A stretch of DNA of 64,000 nucleotides from Rhizobium terricola (GTDB lineage Bacteria; Pseudomonadota; Alphaproteobacteria; Rhizobiales; Rhizobiaceae), in contig NZ_JABBGK010000001.1 of the NCBI RefSeq assembly GCF_012927355.1, forward strand, positions 124,001-188,000, in the 5' to 3' direction. Below the pieces are notes generated by a model. The model saw nothing but the letters and a program-made list of their open reading frames with translations, was not told where the DNA came from and did not search any database. Both the position numbers and the translations under genes were made by a program. Numbering within the stretch: the first letter of the stretch is position 1; every line of letters starts with the position of its first letter. Below, in pieces: positions 57,277 through 64,000 of this stretch.

Positions 57277-58577
57277 GGTCTCGCCTCCCCTGATGCCCTC
57301 GGGTGATTCGCCTGCTGGTCGGCCTCATGCGGCGGCAAGGGTGCCGCGCGGGGGTCGAGGGTCAGGCTTTCCGGCGTGCTCATCGGCGAGGCGGTGACCG
57401 GAATGTTCGGTACATGCTCGCGATCACCGACCGGAACCGCGGCGCGCAGGCGGCTGCGGTAGATGGCATAACCGGTCAGCAACACGTGGGCGATGGCGGT
57501 CACGGCGAAGAGAGCATAGGGACCGAGCTCGGTCATGACCGGGCCGCCGATCGTCGGGCCGATGATGGTGCCGATGCCGAAGAGCAGCAGAAGGCCGCCG
57601 GACACCTTCACGAACTCGTCGGAGCTGGCGAAGTCGTTCGCGTGGGCGACGGCGATCGGGTAGAGCGAGTTGGCGGCTGCACCATAGAGCGTCACGAAGA
57701 CGATCATCACGACATGGTTGTGCGGCTGCAGCAGGACGAGCACGAGGGCGGCGACAGCGGCGATGGCCGAGAGGGCTGCAAGTACGTAGCGGCGGTCGGT
57801 CCGGTCAGACGCCTTGCCGGCGGGAAACTGCATCAGGGCGCCGACGAAGATGGTCACCGACAGCATGATGGCGATCATGTTGGGCGAAAGGCCGGCGCGG
57901 GCACCGAAGACAGCGCCGAGCGTGCCATAGGCGCCGTTGGCAATGCCGATCAACAGGATGCCGACGAAGGAGACCGGAGAGTTGCGGTAGAGGCTCGGGA
58001 GGTCGAGCTTGACCGATTTCAGCGGCTGCGGCGAGGCGGCCGTCGACATCGTGGTCGGCAGCATGGCGAGGCAATAGAGAATGCCGCAGATCATGAAGAG
58101 GATTGTGGTCGAGGGATCGACTACGCCGACCAGCATCTGTCCGCCGACCACGCCGATCAGGGTGATGGAGATATAGAAGGAGAAGATCGTGCCGCGGCTC
58201 TCGTTGGTGGCGCGCTCGTTCAGCCAGCTCTCGATGATCATCGAGGTTCCGGCGATGCAGAAGCCGGTCAACGCGCGCAGGCCGACCCACCAGTACTGGT
58301 CGACAAGAATGCCGGTCATCAGCGCGATGACCGCGATCAGCGAGATGAAGCTTGAGAAGGCCCGTACATGGCCGATGCGCATGACGAGTTTCGGCGCCAG
58401 GAAGCAGCCGAGAACGAAGCCGGTTGCCCAGGACGTCCCGAGAAGGCCGAGGATTTCGTTCGAATAGCCCTCTGCCGAACCTCGTACCGGCAGCAACAGG
58501 CCATGCAGGCCGTTCCCCAGGAAAAGGAAGAGGGTTCCAAGCAGGAGCGCCATGACTGGCAGAAGATTTCGTCGCAT
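57273..58577 (-). CDS. MFS transporter, YcaD-like
   Basis: 434 residues with twelve hydrophobic helices. LLGTSWATGFVLGCFLAPKLVMRIGHVRAFSSF contains the loop 2-3 motif of the family; FVGILLIGIANGAYGTLGAVFGARAGLS and the second-half loop with ASDRTDRRYVL follow. The closest pattern is the YcaD/FsR-like group of small-molecule efflux proteins, substrate unknown. The start at 58577 is preferred over 20 further codons. Co-transcribed with DUF1192. Confidence 0.87.
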   Translation of the reverse strand: MRRNLLPVMALLLGTLFLFLGNGLHGLLLPVRGSAEGYSNEILGLLGTSWATGFVLGCFLAPKLVMRIGHVRAFSSFISLIAVIALMTGILVDQYWWVGLRALTGFCIAGTSMIIESWLNERATNESRGTIFSFYISITLIGVVGGQMLVGVVDPSTTILFMICGILYCLAMLPTTMSTAASPQPLKSVKLDLPSLYRNSPVSFVGILLIGIANGAYGTLGAVFGARAGLSPNMIAIMLSVTIFVGALMQFPAGKASDRTDRRYVLAALSAIAAVAALVLVLLQPHNHVVMIVFVTLYGAAANSLYPIAVAHANDFASSDEFVKVSGGLLLLFGIGTIIGPTIGGPVMTELGPYALFAVTAIAHVLLTGYAIYRSRLRAAVPVGDREHVPNIPVTASPMSTPESLTLDPRAAPLPPHEADQQANHPRASGEARP

Positions 58578-58757
58578 GGCTTCGCTATCGAACGGGGTTG
58601 GCCGGAGGTGGAGACAAGCGGGGTACTGAAACGTCACAGATTAGGGCAAGGTTCCTACCGAGAGCTGAACACAGATCGGCGCTTGCGGGAAATTCTTCTG
58701 GCGGGCAAAAGTGTCGGCGTTGTGACATTGCCGGAATCGGCGCGCTGGGAAATTTCC

Positions 58758-58913
58758 ATGACCAAGGTGATCGGCCTTCTCCTCATCCTCGCCATGGCGA
58801 TCCAGGTCATCAAGCCGCTCGGCCTGCCGGGATTGCGCCGCCGCAGCGACTTCTGGAAGATTGCAATCGTCGCCTTCGTGATCTGGTCGATCACGCTTTT
58901 GATCCGCCCCTAG
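58758..58913 (+). CDS. Small two-helix membrane protein, 51 residues
   Basis: 51 residues from the ATG at 58758: MTKVIGLLLILAMAIQVIKPLG, a basic loop LRRRSDFWK, then IAIVAFVIWSITLLIRP. The two hydrophobic segments of about 16-18 residues and the positive loop predict a hairpin in the inner membrane with the loop inside. I do not recognise a named family, but the codon usage looks coding. It converges with the PhzF gene. Confidence 0.6.
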   Translation: MTKVIGLLLILAMAIQVIKPLGLPGLRRRSDFWKIAIVAFVIWSITLLIRP

Positions 58914-58936
58914 GGCATTCCTGCCGGCCCCGGTGA

Positions 58937-59845
58937 TTAGCGGCTTATCGTGCCGCGCATGACCTCGACGCAGCTGCCGGCCACGGAGACCTGTTCGAAA
59001 ATGCCGCCGCGGGTCGAGACATTCACCCGGATGACGCTCCGCCTGCCCATCTCCACCCCCTGTTCCACGACCAGGTGCCGGCTTGGCGTTGCCGTCTCCA
59101 GCGTGGTCAGGTAGGCGCCGAGGGCCGCCGATGCGCTACCGGTCGCGGGGTCTTCGGGAACGTTGTCGAACGGTGCGAACATGCGGGCGCGGACATGATC
59201 CTCGCCGACCCATGTGTAAAGGAAGATGGCGCAGTCGCTCTCTTCATGGGCATAGGCGTCGTGGAGCGTGCCGAGAGGCTCGATCCGCGGTGTTGCACGT
59301 CCGAGGGCTTCCAGGCCCGCCACCTCGGCGAAGATGAACTTCAGGCCCACCGAGGCGAAAACCGGCTCGTGACGGGTCGTCACGATATCCGCCTCTGCGA
59401 GCGAAACGCAGGGGGCAAGTTCTGCCGGCGGAACCCGGCTGCCGACGAACAGGGGGCCGGGCGCGCGGATGGAGGCGCCGGTGACAGTGCCGTCGGCTTC
59501 GACCAGTTCGACCTCGACCAGGCCGGCTTTCTCCTCGACGCGCATGAGGGGGTTCGTGGGGCGGTCGAAGACCTGACCGAGGCGGCCGAGCACGAAGCCT
59601 GTCCCGACATTCGGATGTCCGGCAAAGGGAACTTCCGTCACCGGCGTGAAGATGCGGACCTCCGCAGTATTGGCAGGATCGCGTGGCGGAAGCACGAAGG
59701 TGGTTTCGGAATAGCCGAATTCCGCGGCGATCTCCTGCATTTGGCCGTCCGTCAGGTCGCGCCCGTCGAGGATGACGGCCAGCGGGTTGCCGGCATAGCG
59801 GGTGTCGGTGAAGACGTCGACGGTAACGAACGGGATGTCGCGCAT
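58937..59845 (-). CDS. PhzF-family isomerase-like protein
   Basis: 302 residues, two similar diaminopimelate-epimerase-like halves. The N-terminal [23 protein letters not shown] and the catalytic Glu47 in [12 protein letters not shown] are typical of PhzF proteins, as are [16 protein letters not shown] and [11 protein letters not shown] and the C-terminal [15 protein letters not shown]. In Pseudomonas PhzF makes phenazines; no phenazine genes are here, so another small-acid isomerisation is likely. Confidence 0.88.
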   Translation of the reverse strand: MRDIPFVTVDVFTDTRYAGNPLAVILDGRDLTDGQMQEIAAEFGYSETTFVLPPRDPANTAEVRIFTPVTEVPFAGHPNVGTGFVLGRLGQVFDRPTNPLMRVEEKAGLVEVELVEADGTVTGASIRAPGPLFVGSRVPPAELAPCVSLAEADIVTTRHEPVFASVGLKFIFAEVAGLEALGRATPRIEPLGTLHDAYAHEESDCAIFLYTWVGEDHVRARMFAPFDNVPEDPATGSASAALGAYLTTLETATPSRHLVVEQGVEMGRRSVIRVNVSTRGGIFEQVSVAGSCVEVMRGTISR

Positions 59846-59881
59846 GATTTCTCCGCTGGGTTCAGGCTGTTTCTTCCCGTG

Positions 59882-60322
59882 TCAGCCGGCCGCCTCATCC
59901 TGGGTCTGCCATTCCGGGATCGGGAAGACGCGATCATAGCTCCAGTTGAAGACGAAGGCGTAGACCAGATAGAAGAGCGAGAACGACACGTCCATCACCA
60001 CCGCGTGCCAGAGCCCGACCTGGAGATACCAGGCGATGAAGGGGGCGAGGACGAAGAGAAGGCCCCCTTCGAACAGGACTGCATGGGCGACGCGGATCGG
60101 CACCGTCTTGGCGGTGGTTCCGACGAGCCGCTGCATCGCATGGTCGAAGCCGATATTGTAGATGTAGTTCCAGAGCATTGCGATGGTGGCGCTGCCCACG
60201 CTGACGACGCCGATGTCCGTGAACGGCAGGTCGTAGACCCAGGCGCCGAGCGGCGTGACGAGCCCGAGGGCAATGACTTCGAAACTGATGGCGTGACGGA
60301 TCCGGTCGCCGGTTTTACGCAT
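59882..60322 (-). CDS. PACE-family efflux transporter
   Basis: 146 residues with four hydrophobic helices in two tandem BTP (bacterial transmembrane pair) domains: RIRHAISFEVIALGLVTPLGAWV and RVAHAVLFEGGLLFVLAPFIAWYL. Each half has the charged RxxHAxxFE motif of the PACE family (AceI of Acinetobacter), which exports chlorhexidine and polyamines such as cadaverine. Substrate here is unknown. The ATG at 60322 is chosen over 26 unsupported upstream codons. Confidence 0.87.
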   Translation of the reverse strand: MRKTGDRIRHAISFEVIALGLVTPLGAWVYDLPFTDIGVVSVGSATIAMLWNYIYNIGFDHAMQRLVGTTAKTVPIRVAHAVLFEGGLLFVLAPFIAWYLQVGLWHAVVMDVSFSLFYLVYAFVFNWSYDRVFPIPEWQTQDEAAG

Positions 60323-60463
60323 ATTCTGTCTCCCACACGAGGGTCGGGTCGTCCCGGTCAAATGCCCATTGTGGGGAGAGGTCGTCCTCAGCGGTCTCAA
60401 TTATAGTTTCGCCGGCCGGGAAGGCAAGCGGCGGCGAAGGGTGTCTCATCCCTGAAACGAAGA

Positions 60464-60484
60464 AGCCCCGCCGGTGGCGGGGCT
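60464..60484 (-). terminator. Probable terminator of the aldolase gene
   Basis: AGCCCCGCC (60464-60472), loop GGT, GGCGGGGCT (60476-60484); on the minus strand TCTTCGTTT follows, a weak T-run. Confidence 0.55.
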
Positions 60485-60567
60485 CTGTTGCTGTCTCTCA
60501 GGTTCTCTAGGATCTTGCCCACGGCGGCGTTTTCCGCTCTGCCGCAAGGCAAGCCTTCAGAACCGGA

Positions 60568-61464
60568 TCAAGCCTTGTTCACGCTCGCGGCGTAGATCGC
60601 ATCGATCGTCTTGGCCAGGCTGGCGTTGAATTCGGCGTCGCTCATCGAGACGCGCAGGTTTTCTGCCAGGGCGCGCGAGAAGCTGGCGATCATGCCGTGG
60701 TTATGGCTGAGCTTTTCGCAGGCATCCACGGTGCTGTAGCCGCCGGACAGGGCGACGACGCGCACAACCGACTTGTGAGCAACGAGAGGTGCATAGAAGT
60801 CGGCGACCGTCGGGATCGTCAGCTTGAGCATGACGGATTCGCCGGCGGGAAGCTTGTCGAGCTCATTGGCGATCTCGTCGCGCAGGATGGCTTCGGCTTC
60901 AACCTTGGTCGGGCTCTTGATGGAGACTTCCGGCTCGACGATCGGCATCAGGCCCTGGCCGATGATCTGACGGGCCACTTCGAACTGCTGCTTCACGACG
61001 GCGGCAATGCCGGCCTTGTCGGCATGGGCGATGACCGAGCGCATCTTGGTGCCGAACATGCCCTTTTCGCGACCGCGGATCAGGAGAGCGTCGAGATCGG
61101 GCATGGCCTTCATCAGCTGTACGCCGTTCTGTTCGGCTTCGAGGCCCTTGTCGACCTTCAGGAAGGGCACGACGCCGCGCTTTTCCCAGAGGTAGGTCGG
61201 AACGGCTTCACCATTGACGTCGCCGTCCATGGTCCGCTCGAACAGGATGGCGCCGATGACCTTGTCGCCGGAGAAAGCCGGAGCGCTCATGATGCGGACG
61301 CGCATGGCATGCACCAGGCGGAACATTTCCTCGTCGCCGTTGTAGTCGGACTCGGAAACGCCATAGAGACGCAATGCACCGGGGGTCGAACCGCCGCTCT
61401 GGTCCAGCGCGGCAATGAAACCGGGCGCCGAGCTGATCTTGTCCAACATCTTCGCGTCTACCAT
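60568..61464 (-). CDS. fbaB: Class I fructose-bisphosphate aldolase
   Basis: 298 residues. The class I (Schiff-base) type is shown by FIAALDQSGGSTPGALRLYG, the Lys-rich VVPFLKVDKGLE and the later PIVEPEVSIKSPTKVEAEAIL and VMLKLTIPT with the conserved Lys. It interconverts fructose-1,6-bisphosphate with triose phosphates. It lies downstream of pgk on the same strand; the 296 bases between contain an 11-bp dyad, so it is probably regulated separately. Gene names differ between strains (fda, fbaB). Confidence 0.93.
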   Translation of the reverse strand: MVDAKMLDKISSAPGFIAALDQSGGSTPGALRLYGVSESDYNGDEEMFRLVHAMRVRIMSAPAFSGDKVIGAILFERTMDGDVNGEAVPTYLWEKRGVVPFLKVDKGLEAEQNGVQLMKAMPDLDALLIRGREKGMFGTKMRSVIAHADKAGIAAVVKQQFEVARQIIGQGLMPIVEPEVSIKSPTKVEAEAILRDEIANELDKLPAGESVMLKLTIPTVADFYAPLVAHKSVVRVVALSGGYSTVDACEKLSHNHGMIASFSRALAENLRVSMSDAEFNASLAKTIDAIYAASVNKA

Positions 61465-61662
61465 AGCTCACTCCTATCCCTAAACATGGCGCGTCGCGCG
61501 CTCACGTGTGTTCTGTGTTTCTGCAACTAGGTGGCAAAGCCGATTTGACCAGTCTCGGGATCGATTTCCTCGAGACATTCCGTCATTTCAGCCTCGCAAG
61601 ACCAAGATGCCACCGCCGATAACAGAACTTCCATGGTAGGAAAATGGCAGCCTAACCTATTG

Positions 61663-61689
61663 AAACGATTGAAATCACTTCAATCGTTT
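61663..61689. promoter_or_regulatory. Perfect 11-bp inverted repeat upstream of the aldolase gene
   Basis: AAACGATTGAA (61663-61673), ATCAC, TTCAATCGTTT (61679-61689). It is low in GC, has no clean T-run and is embedded in an AT-rich stretch between pgk and the aldolase gene, so it looks like a LacI-like operator rather than a terminator. It is about 200 bases upstream of the aldolase ATG. Confidence 0.5.
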
Positions 61690-61760
61690 TAAAATTCAAT
61701 AAATAATGGCTAAAGTTAATGGCGGCAGATTCAAAAAATCCGCCGCCATCCAACATGCGC

Positions 61761-62963
61761 TTATTTGGAGGAAGAGAGAACCGCCACGCCGGGCAGTTCC
61801 TTGCCTTCCATCCATTCGAGGAAGGCGCCGCCGGCCGTGGAAACATAGCTGAAATCGTCCGCCACGCCGGCATGGTTGAGCGCCGATACCGTGTCTCCGC
61901 CACCGGCGACCGAGACGAGCTTGCCGGCCCGGGTTTCTTCCGCCGCGTGCTTGGCGGCCGAGACGGTGGCGGTGTCGAACGGGGTGATTTCGAAGGCGCC
62001 GAGCGGACCGTTCCAGACGAGGGTTGAAGCCTTGGAGATCCAGGCGTTGATCGCAGCGACTGACTTCGGTCCGACGTCGAGCACCATGGCATCGGACGGA
62101 ATGGCCTTGATGTCGACCGTCTCGTTGGCGGCGCCTGCCTTGAATTCGCGGGCGACGACGCCGTCTTCCGGAAGGACGATGGCGCAGCCGGCGGTCTTGG
62201 CCGTTGCGAGGATCTCTTTCGCGGTCTCGGCGAGGTCATGCTCGCAGAGCGACTTGCCGACATCGATCCCCTGGGCGGCGAGGAAGGTGTTGGCCATGCC
62301 GCCGCCGATCACCAGTGCGTCGACCTTCTTCACGAGGTTGGAGAGCAGGTCGATCTTGGTCGAAACCTTGGCGCCGCCGACGATCGCGACGACCGGACGG
62401 GCAGGCTGACCGAGACCCTTTTCGAGTGCCTCGAGCTCGGCCTGCATGGTGCGGCCGGCATAGGCGGGCATGTGGTGGGCGAGGCCCTCGGTGGAAGCGT
62501 GGGCGCGGTGGGCGGCCGAGAAGGCGTCGTTGACGAAGATGTCACCGTTCTTCGCGAGTTCCGCGACGAATTCAGGGGTGTTCTTTTCTTCGCCCTTGTG
62601 GAAGCGGGTGTTTTCCAGAAGCAGGATGTCGCCGTTCTGCATGGCGGCGATCGCGTCGGCTGCCGGAGCGCCGATGCAGTCGGAGGCGAAGGCGACCTTC
62701 TGGTCGAGAACTTCCTCGACGGCCGGCGCAATCAGCGACAGGGACTGGTCGGCGACCGGTTCGCCCTTGGGGCGGCCGAAATGGGCGAGCAGGATGACCT
62801 TGGCGCCTTTGGCCGACAATTCCTTGATCGTCGGAGCGACGCGTTCGATGCGGGTGGCGTCGCTGACCTTGCCGTCGGCGACCGGAACGTTGAGATCGAC
62901 GCGCACAAGCACGCGCTTGCCCGCAATGTCGGTGAGATCGTCAAGAGTCTTGAAAGCCGGCAT
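61761..62963 (-). CDS. pgk: Phosphoglycerate kinase
   Basis: 400 residues, full length. [20 protein letters not shown] opens the N-terminal substrate domain; [39 protein letters not shown]-like [13 protein letters not shown] and the C-terminal [13 protein letters not shown] (nucleotide loop) are standard. Glycolytic/gluconeogenic enzyme, 1,3-bisphosphoglycerate to 3-phosphoglycerate with ATP formation. Confidence 0.97.
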   Translation of the reverse strand: MPAFKTLDDLTDIAGKRVLVRVDLNVPVADGKVSDATRIERVAPTIKELSAKGAKVILLAHFGRPKGEPVADQSLSLIAPAVEEVLDQKVAFASDCIGAPAADAIAAMQNGDILLLENTRFHKGEEKNTPEFVAELAKNGDIFVNDAFSAAHRAHASTEGLAHHMPAYAGRTMQAELEALEKGLGQPARPVVAIVGGAKVSTKIDLLSNLVKKVDALVIGGGMANTFLAAQGIDVGKSLCEHDLAETAKEILATAKTAGCAIVLPEDGVVAREFKAGAANETVDIKAIPSDAMVLDVGPKSVAAINAWISKASTLVWNGPLGAFEITPFDTATVSAAKHAAEETRAGKLVSVAGGGDTVSALNHAGVADDFSYVSTAGGAFLEWMEGKELPGVAVLSSSK

Positions 62964-63052
62964 GGTGATACCCGTCGTTTAACTGTTGCAGGATGGGGGG
63001 CTGACGCGCCGGACCTTACACCGCCCGTCGAGCGGCGCAAGGCGACGGGATG

Positions 63053-64000
63053 TCATTTTTCACCAGCTGCGACTTTTGTACGCTCCGCGCGCTTGCGGCG
63101 GAGGTAGTCGCGGATCGCGTGGGCCAGCTCCCGGATGTTGAGGAAAATCGGCAAGTTGGTGGCGGGCGCCACGGGCTCGAGCGACACGCCGACCGAAGAG
63201 ACGTGTCCCGTCTCGTCGAGGTCACGGACGATCAGCACGATGGTGCCGAGGCGCACGCGGTCCGCATAGTCGGCCTGGCCGCCGAGGCGATGGGAGATGA
63301 GCTCGGCGATCGTCTTGGCGCGCTCGCTTTCGGTGACCGTCAACGGCCCGTAGGCCTGGTCGAGATCGTCGACGCGGGTGCCGGGTGAAATCGCGAACAT
63401 GCCGAAGAATTCGCTGTCGTCCTCTTCCACCGGCGCCTTGCTGGCGAACAGGCGGTCGAGCAGCTTCGAGTAGCCCGGCGCGATGAAGAGATAGACCTGA
63501 TCGTTCTCCCTCAGACGTCCGGCATACTGGTAGCGCATCGACTTGCCGTCGCGGATGACCAGCGAAGGCATGGCCCAGCGCGGGATGCGTTCGCCGCGAA
63601 GGACGGGGCTTTCGGCGACGACGCGGTAGGCGAGGAGTTCGTGATTGGCGGAACCGGGCAGGTCGAGTTCCAGCTTGTCGATCGCGCCGATGCGCGGCGG
63701 GATGATCAGGCCGAGCTTGCGGGCTACCGGCTTGATGGTCCAGCCCTGCAGCACGAGCGAGATCATCACGACGATGAAGGCGACGTTGAAGTAGGTCTGG
63801 CCGTCTTCGAGATTGCCGAGGATCGGCAGGATGGCGAGCAGGATGGAGACGGCACCACGCAGGCCGACCCAGGCGATGAAGCCGGTCTCGCGCTGCGTGA
63901 AGTCGAAGGGCAGAAGGCAGACCCAGACGGCGAGGGGACGCGCGACGAAGACCAGGAAGAAGCCGAGCAGCACGGCCGGCAACAGGATCGACGGAAACTG
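63053..64000 (-). CDS. Potassium/proton antiporter, NhaP2/CvrA-like, C-terminal part
   Basis: The frame is open to the window edge, so the N-terminal half of the gene lies outside. Visible: the last transmembrane helices, with GFIAWVGLRGAVSILLAILP typical of CPA1 NhaP-type antiporters, then a cytoplasmic region with a TrkA-C/RCK-like domain (about 150 residues: GERIPRWAMPSLVIRDGKSMRYQYAGRLRENDQVYLF) and a CorC/HlyC-like C-terminal domain. This is the layout of NhaP2 (CvrA). No start codon can be given. Confidence 0.87.
   Translation of the reverse strand, partial: QFPSILLPAVLLGFFLVFVARPLAVWVCLLPFDFTQRETGFIAWVGLRGAVSILLAILPILGNLEDGQTYFNVAFIVVMISLVLQGWTIKPVARKLGLIIPPRIGAIDKLELDLPGSANHELLAYRVVAESPVLRGERIPRWAMPSLVIRDGKSMRYQYAGRLRENDQVYLFIAPGYSKLLDRLFASKAPVEEDDSEFFGMFAISPGTRVDDLDQAYGPLTVTESERAKTIAELISHRLGGQADYADRVRLGTIVLIVRDLDETGHVSSVGVSLEPVAPATNLPIFLNIRELAHAIRDYLRRKRAERTKVAAGEK

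Overview
The window is a gene-dense, GC-rich piece of core chromosome from an alphaproteobacterium, most likely a member of Rhizobiaceae (Rhizobium/Agrobacterium/Sinorhizobium-like). The evidence is the gene set: an Omp10-type lipoprotein, homospermidine synthase, GapR (DUF2312), an RcdA/DUF1465 protein, DUF1192, DUF1244 and DUF1036 proteins, a class I fructose-bisphosphate aldolase next to pgk, cysteine-free L31 and L36, a ROSE-type heat-shock leader and CtrA-type TTAA-N7-TTAA boxes. I see no insertion sequence, prophage, CRISPR array, rRNA or tRNA. Nearly all reading frames are intact, with one possible decayed toxin fragment.

Layout. 1-2.3 kb: end of hisN, an alpha/beta hydrolase, a candidate antisense-strand small RNA, and hsp20 with a sigma-32 promoter and ROSE-like thermometer. 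2.3-10.1 kb: threonine aldolase divergent from gltB-gltD (ammonia assimilation); the shared promoter region holds two kinds of palindromic operator candidate. 10.1-18 kb: envelope genes (SGNH protein, lytic transglycosylase, galU, a beta-barrel protein, kdsD, stomatin/NfeD pair). 18.2-20.9 kb: a chemoreceptor with a secreted sensor-like partner, behind a perfect CtrA box. 21-32.5 kb: YdeI-like protein, hemH, a 5'-nucleotidase with LysM, omp10, hss, a DUF3445 demethylase, and the pepF-pabB-pabC-yciI operon. 32.8-41.8 kb: an atypical NtrC-like regulator, a DUF882 peptidase-like protein, gapR, DUF1244, N-formylglutamate amidohydrolase, DUF1036, pyk, a hydrolase and a TPR protein. 42-49.9 kb: rpmJ, purEK, two YdcH-like proteins, an ArsR regulator, a TauE-like exporter, a ThiE-like protein, a Sel1 protein, an MgtC/DUF4010 protein and suhB. 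50-64 kb: a MotA/MotB-like pair, a flavin dehydrogenase, an MsbA-type ABC exporter, rpmE, rcdA, a strong candidate small RNA, DUF1192, an MFS transporter, PhzF, a PACE transporter, class I aldolase, pgk and a potassium/proton antiporter cut by the window edge.

Functional links. Central metabolism (pyk, fba, pgk, gltBD, purEK, pab genes) alternates with envelope biogenesis and cell-cycle genes. The most unusual signals are regulatory: CtrA boxes upstream of rcdA and of the chemoreceptor operon, a small-RNA gene between rcdA and DUF1192, a leader upstream of suhB that can base-pair over the ribosome binding site, and an NtrC-family protein that lacks the GAFTGA sigma-54 contact motif.
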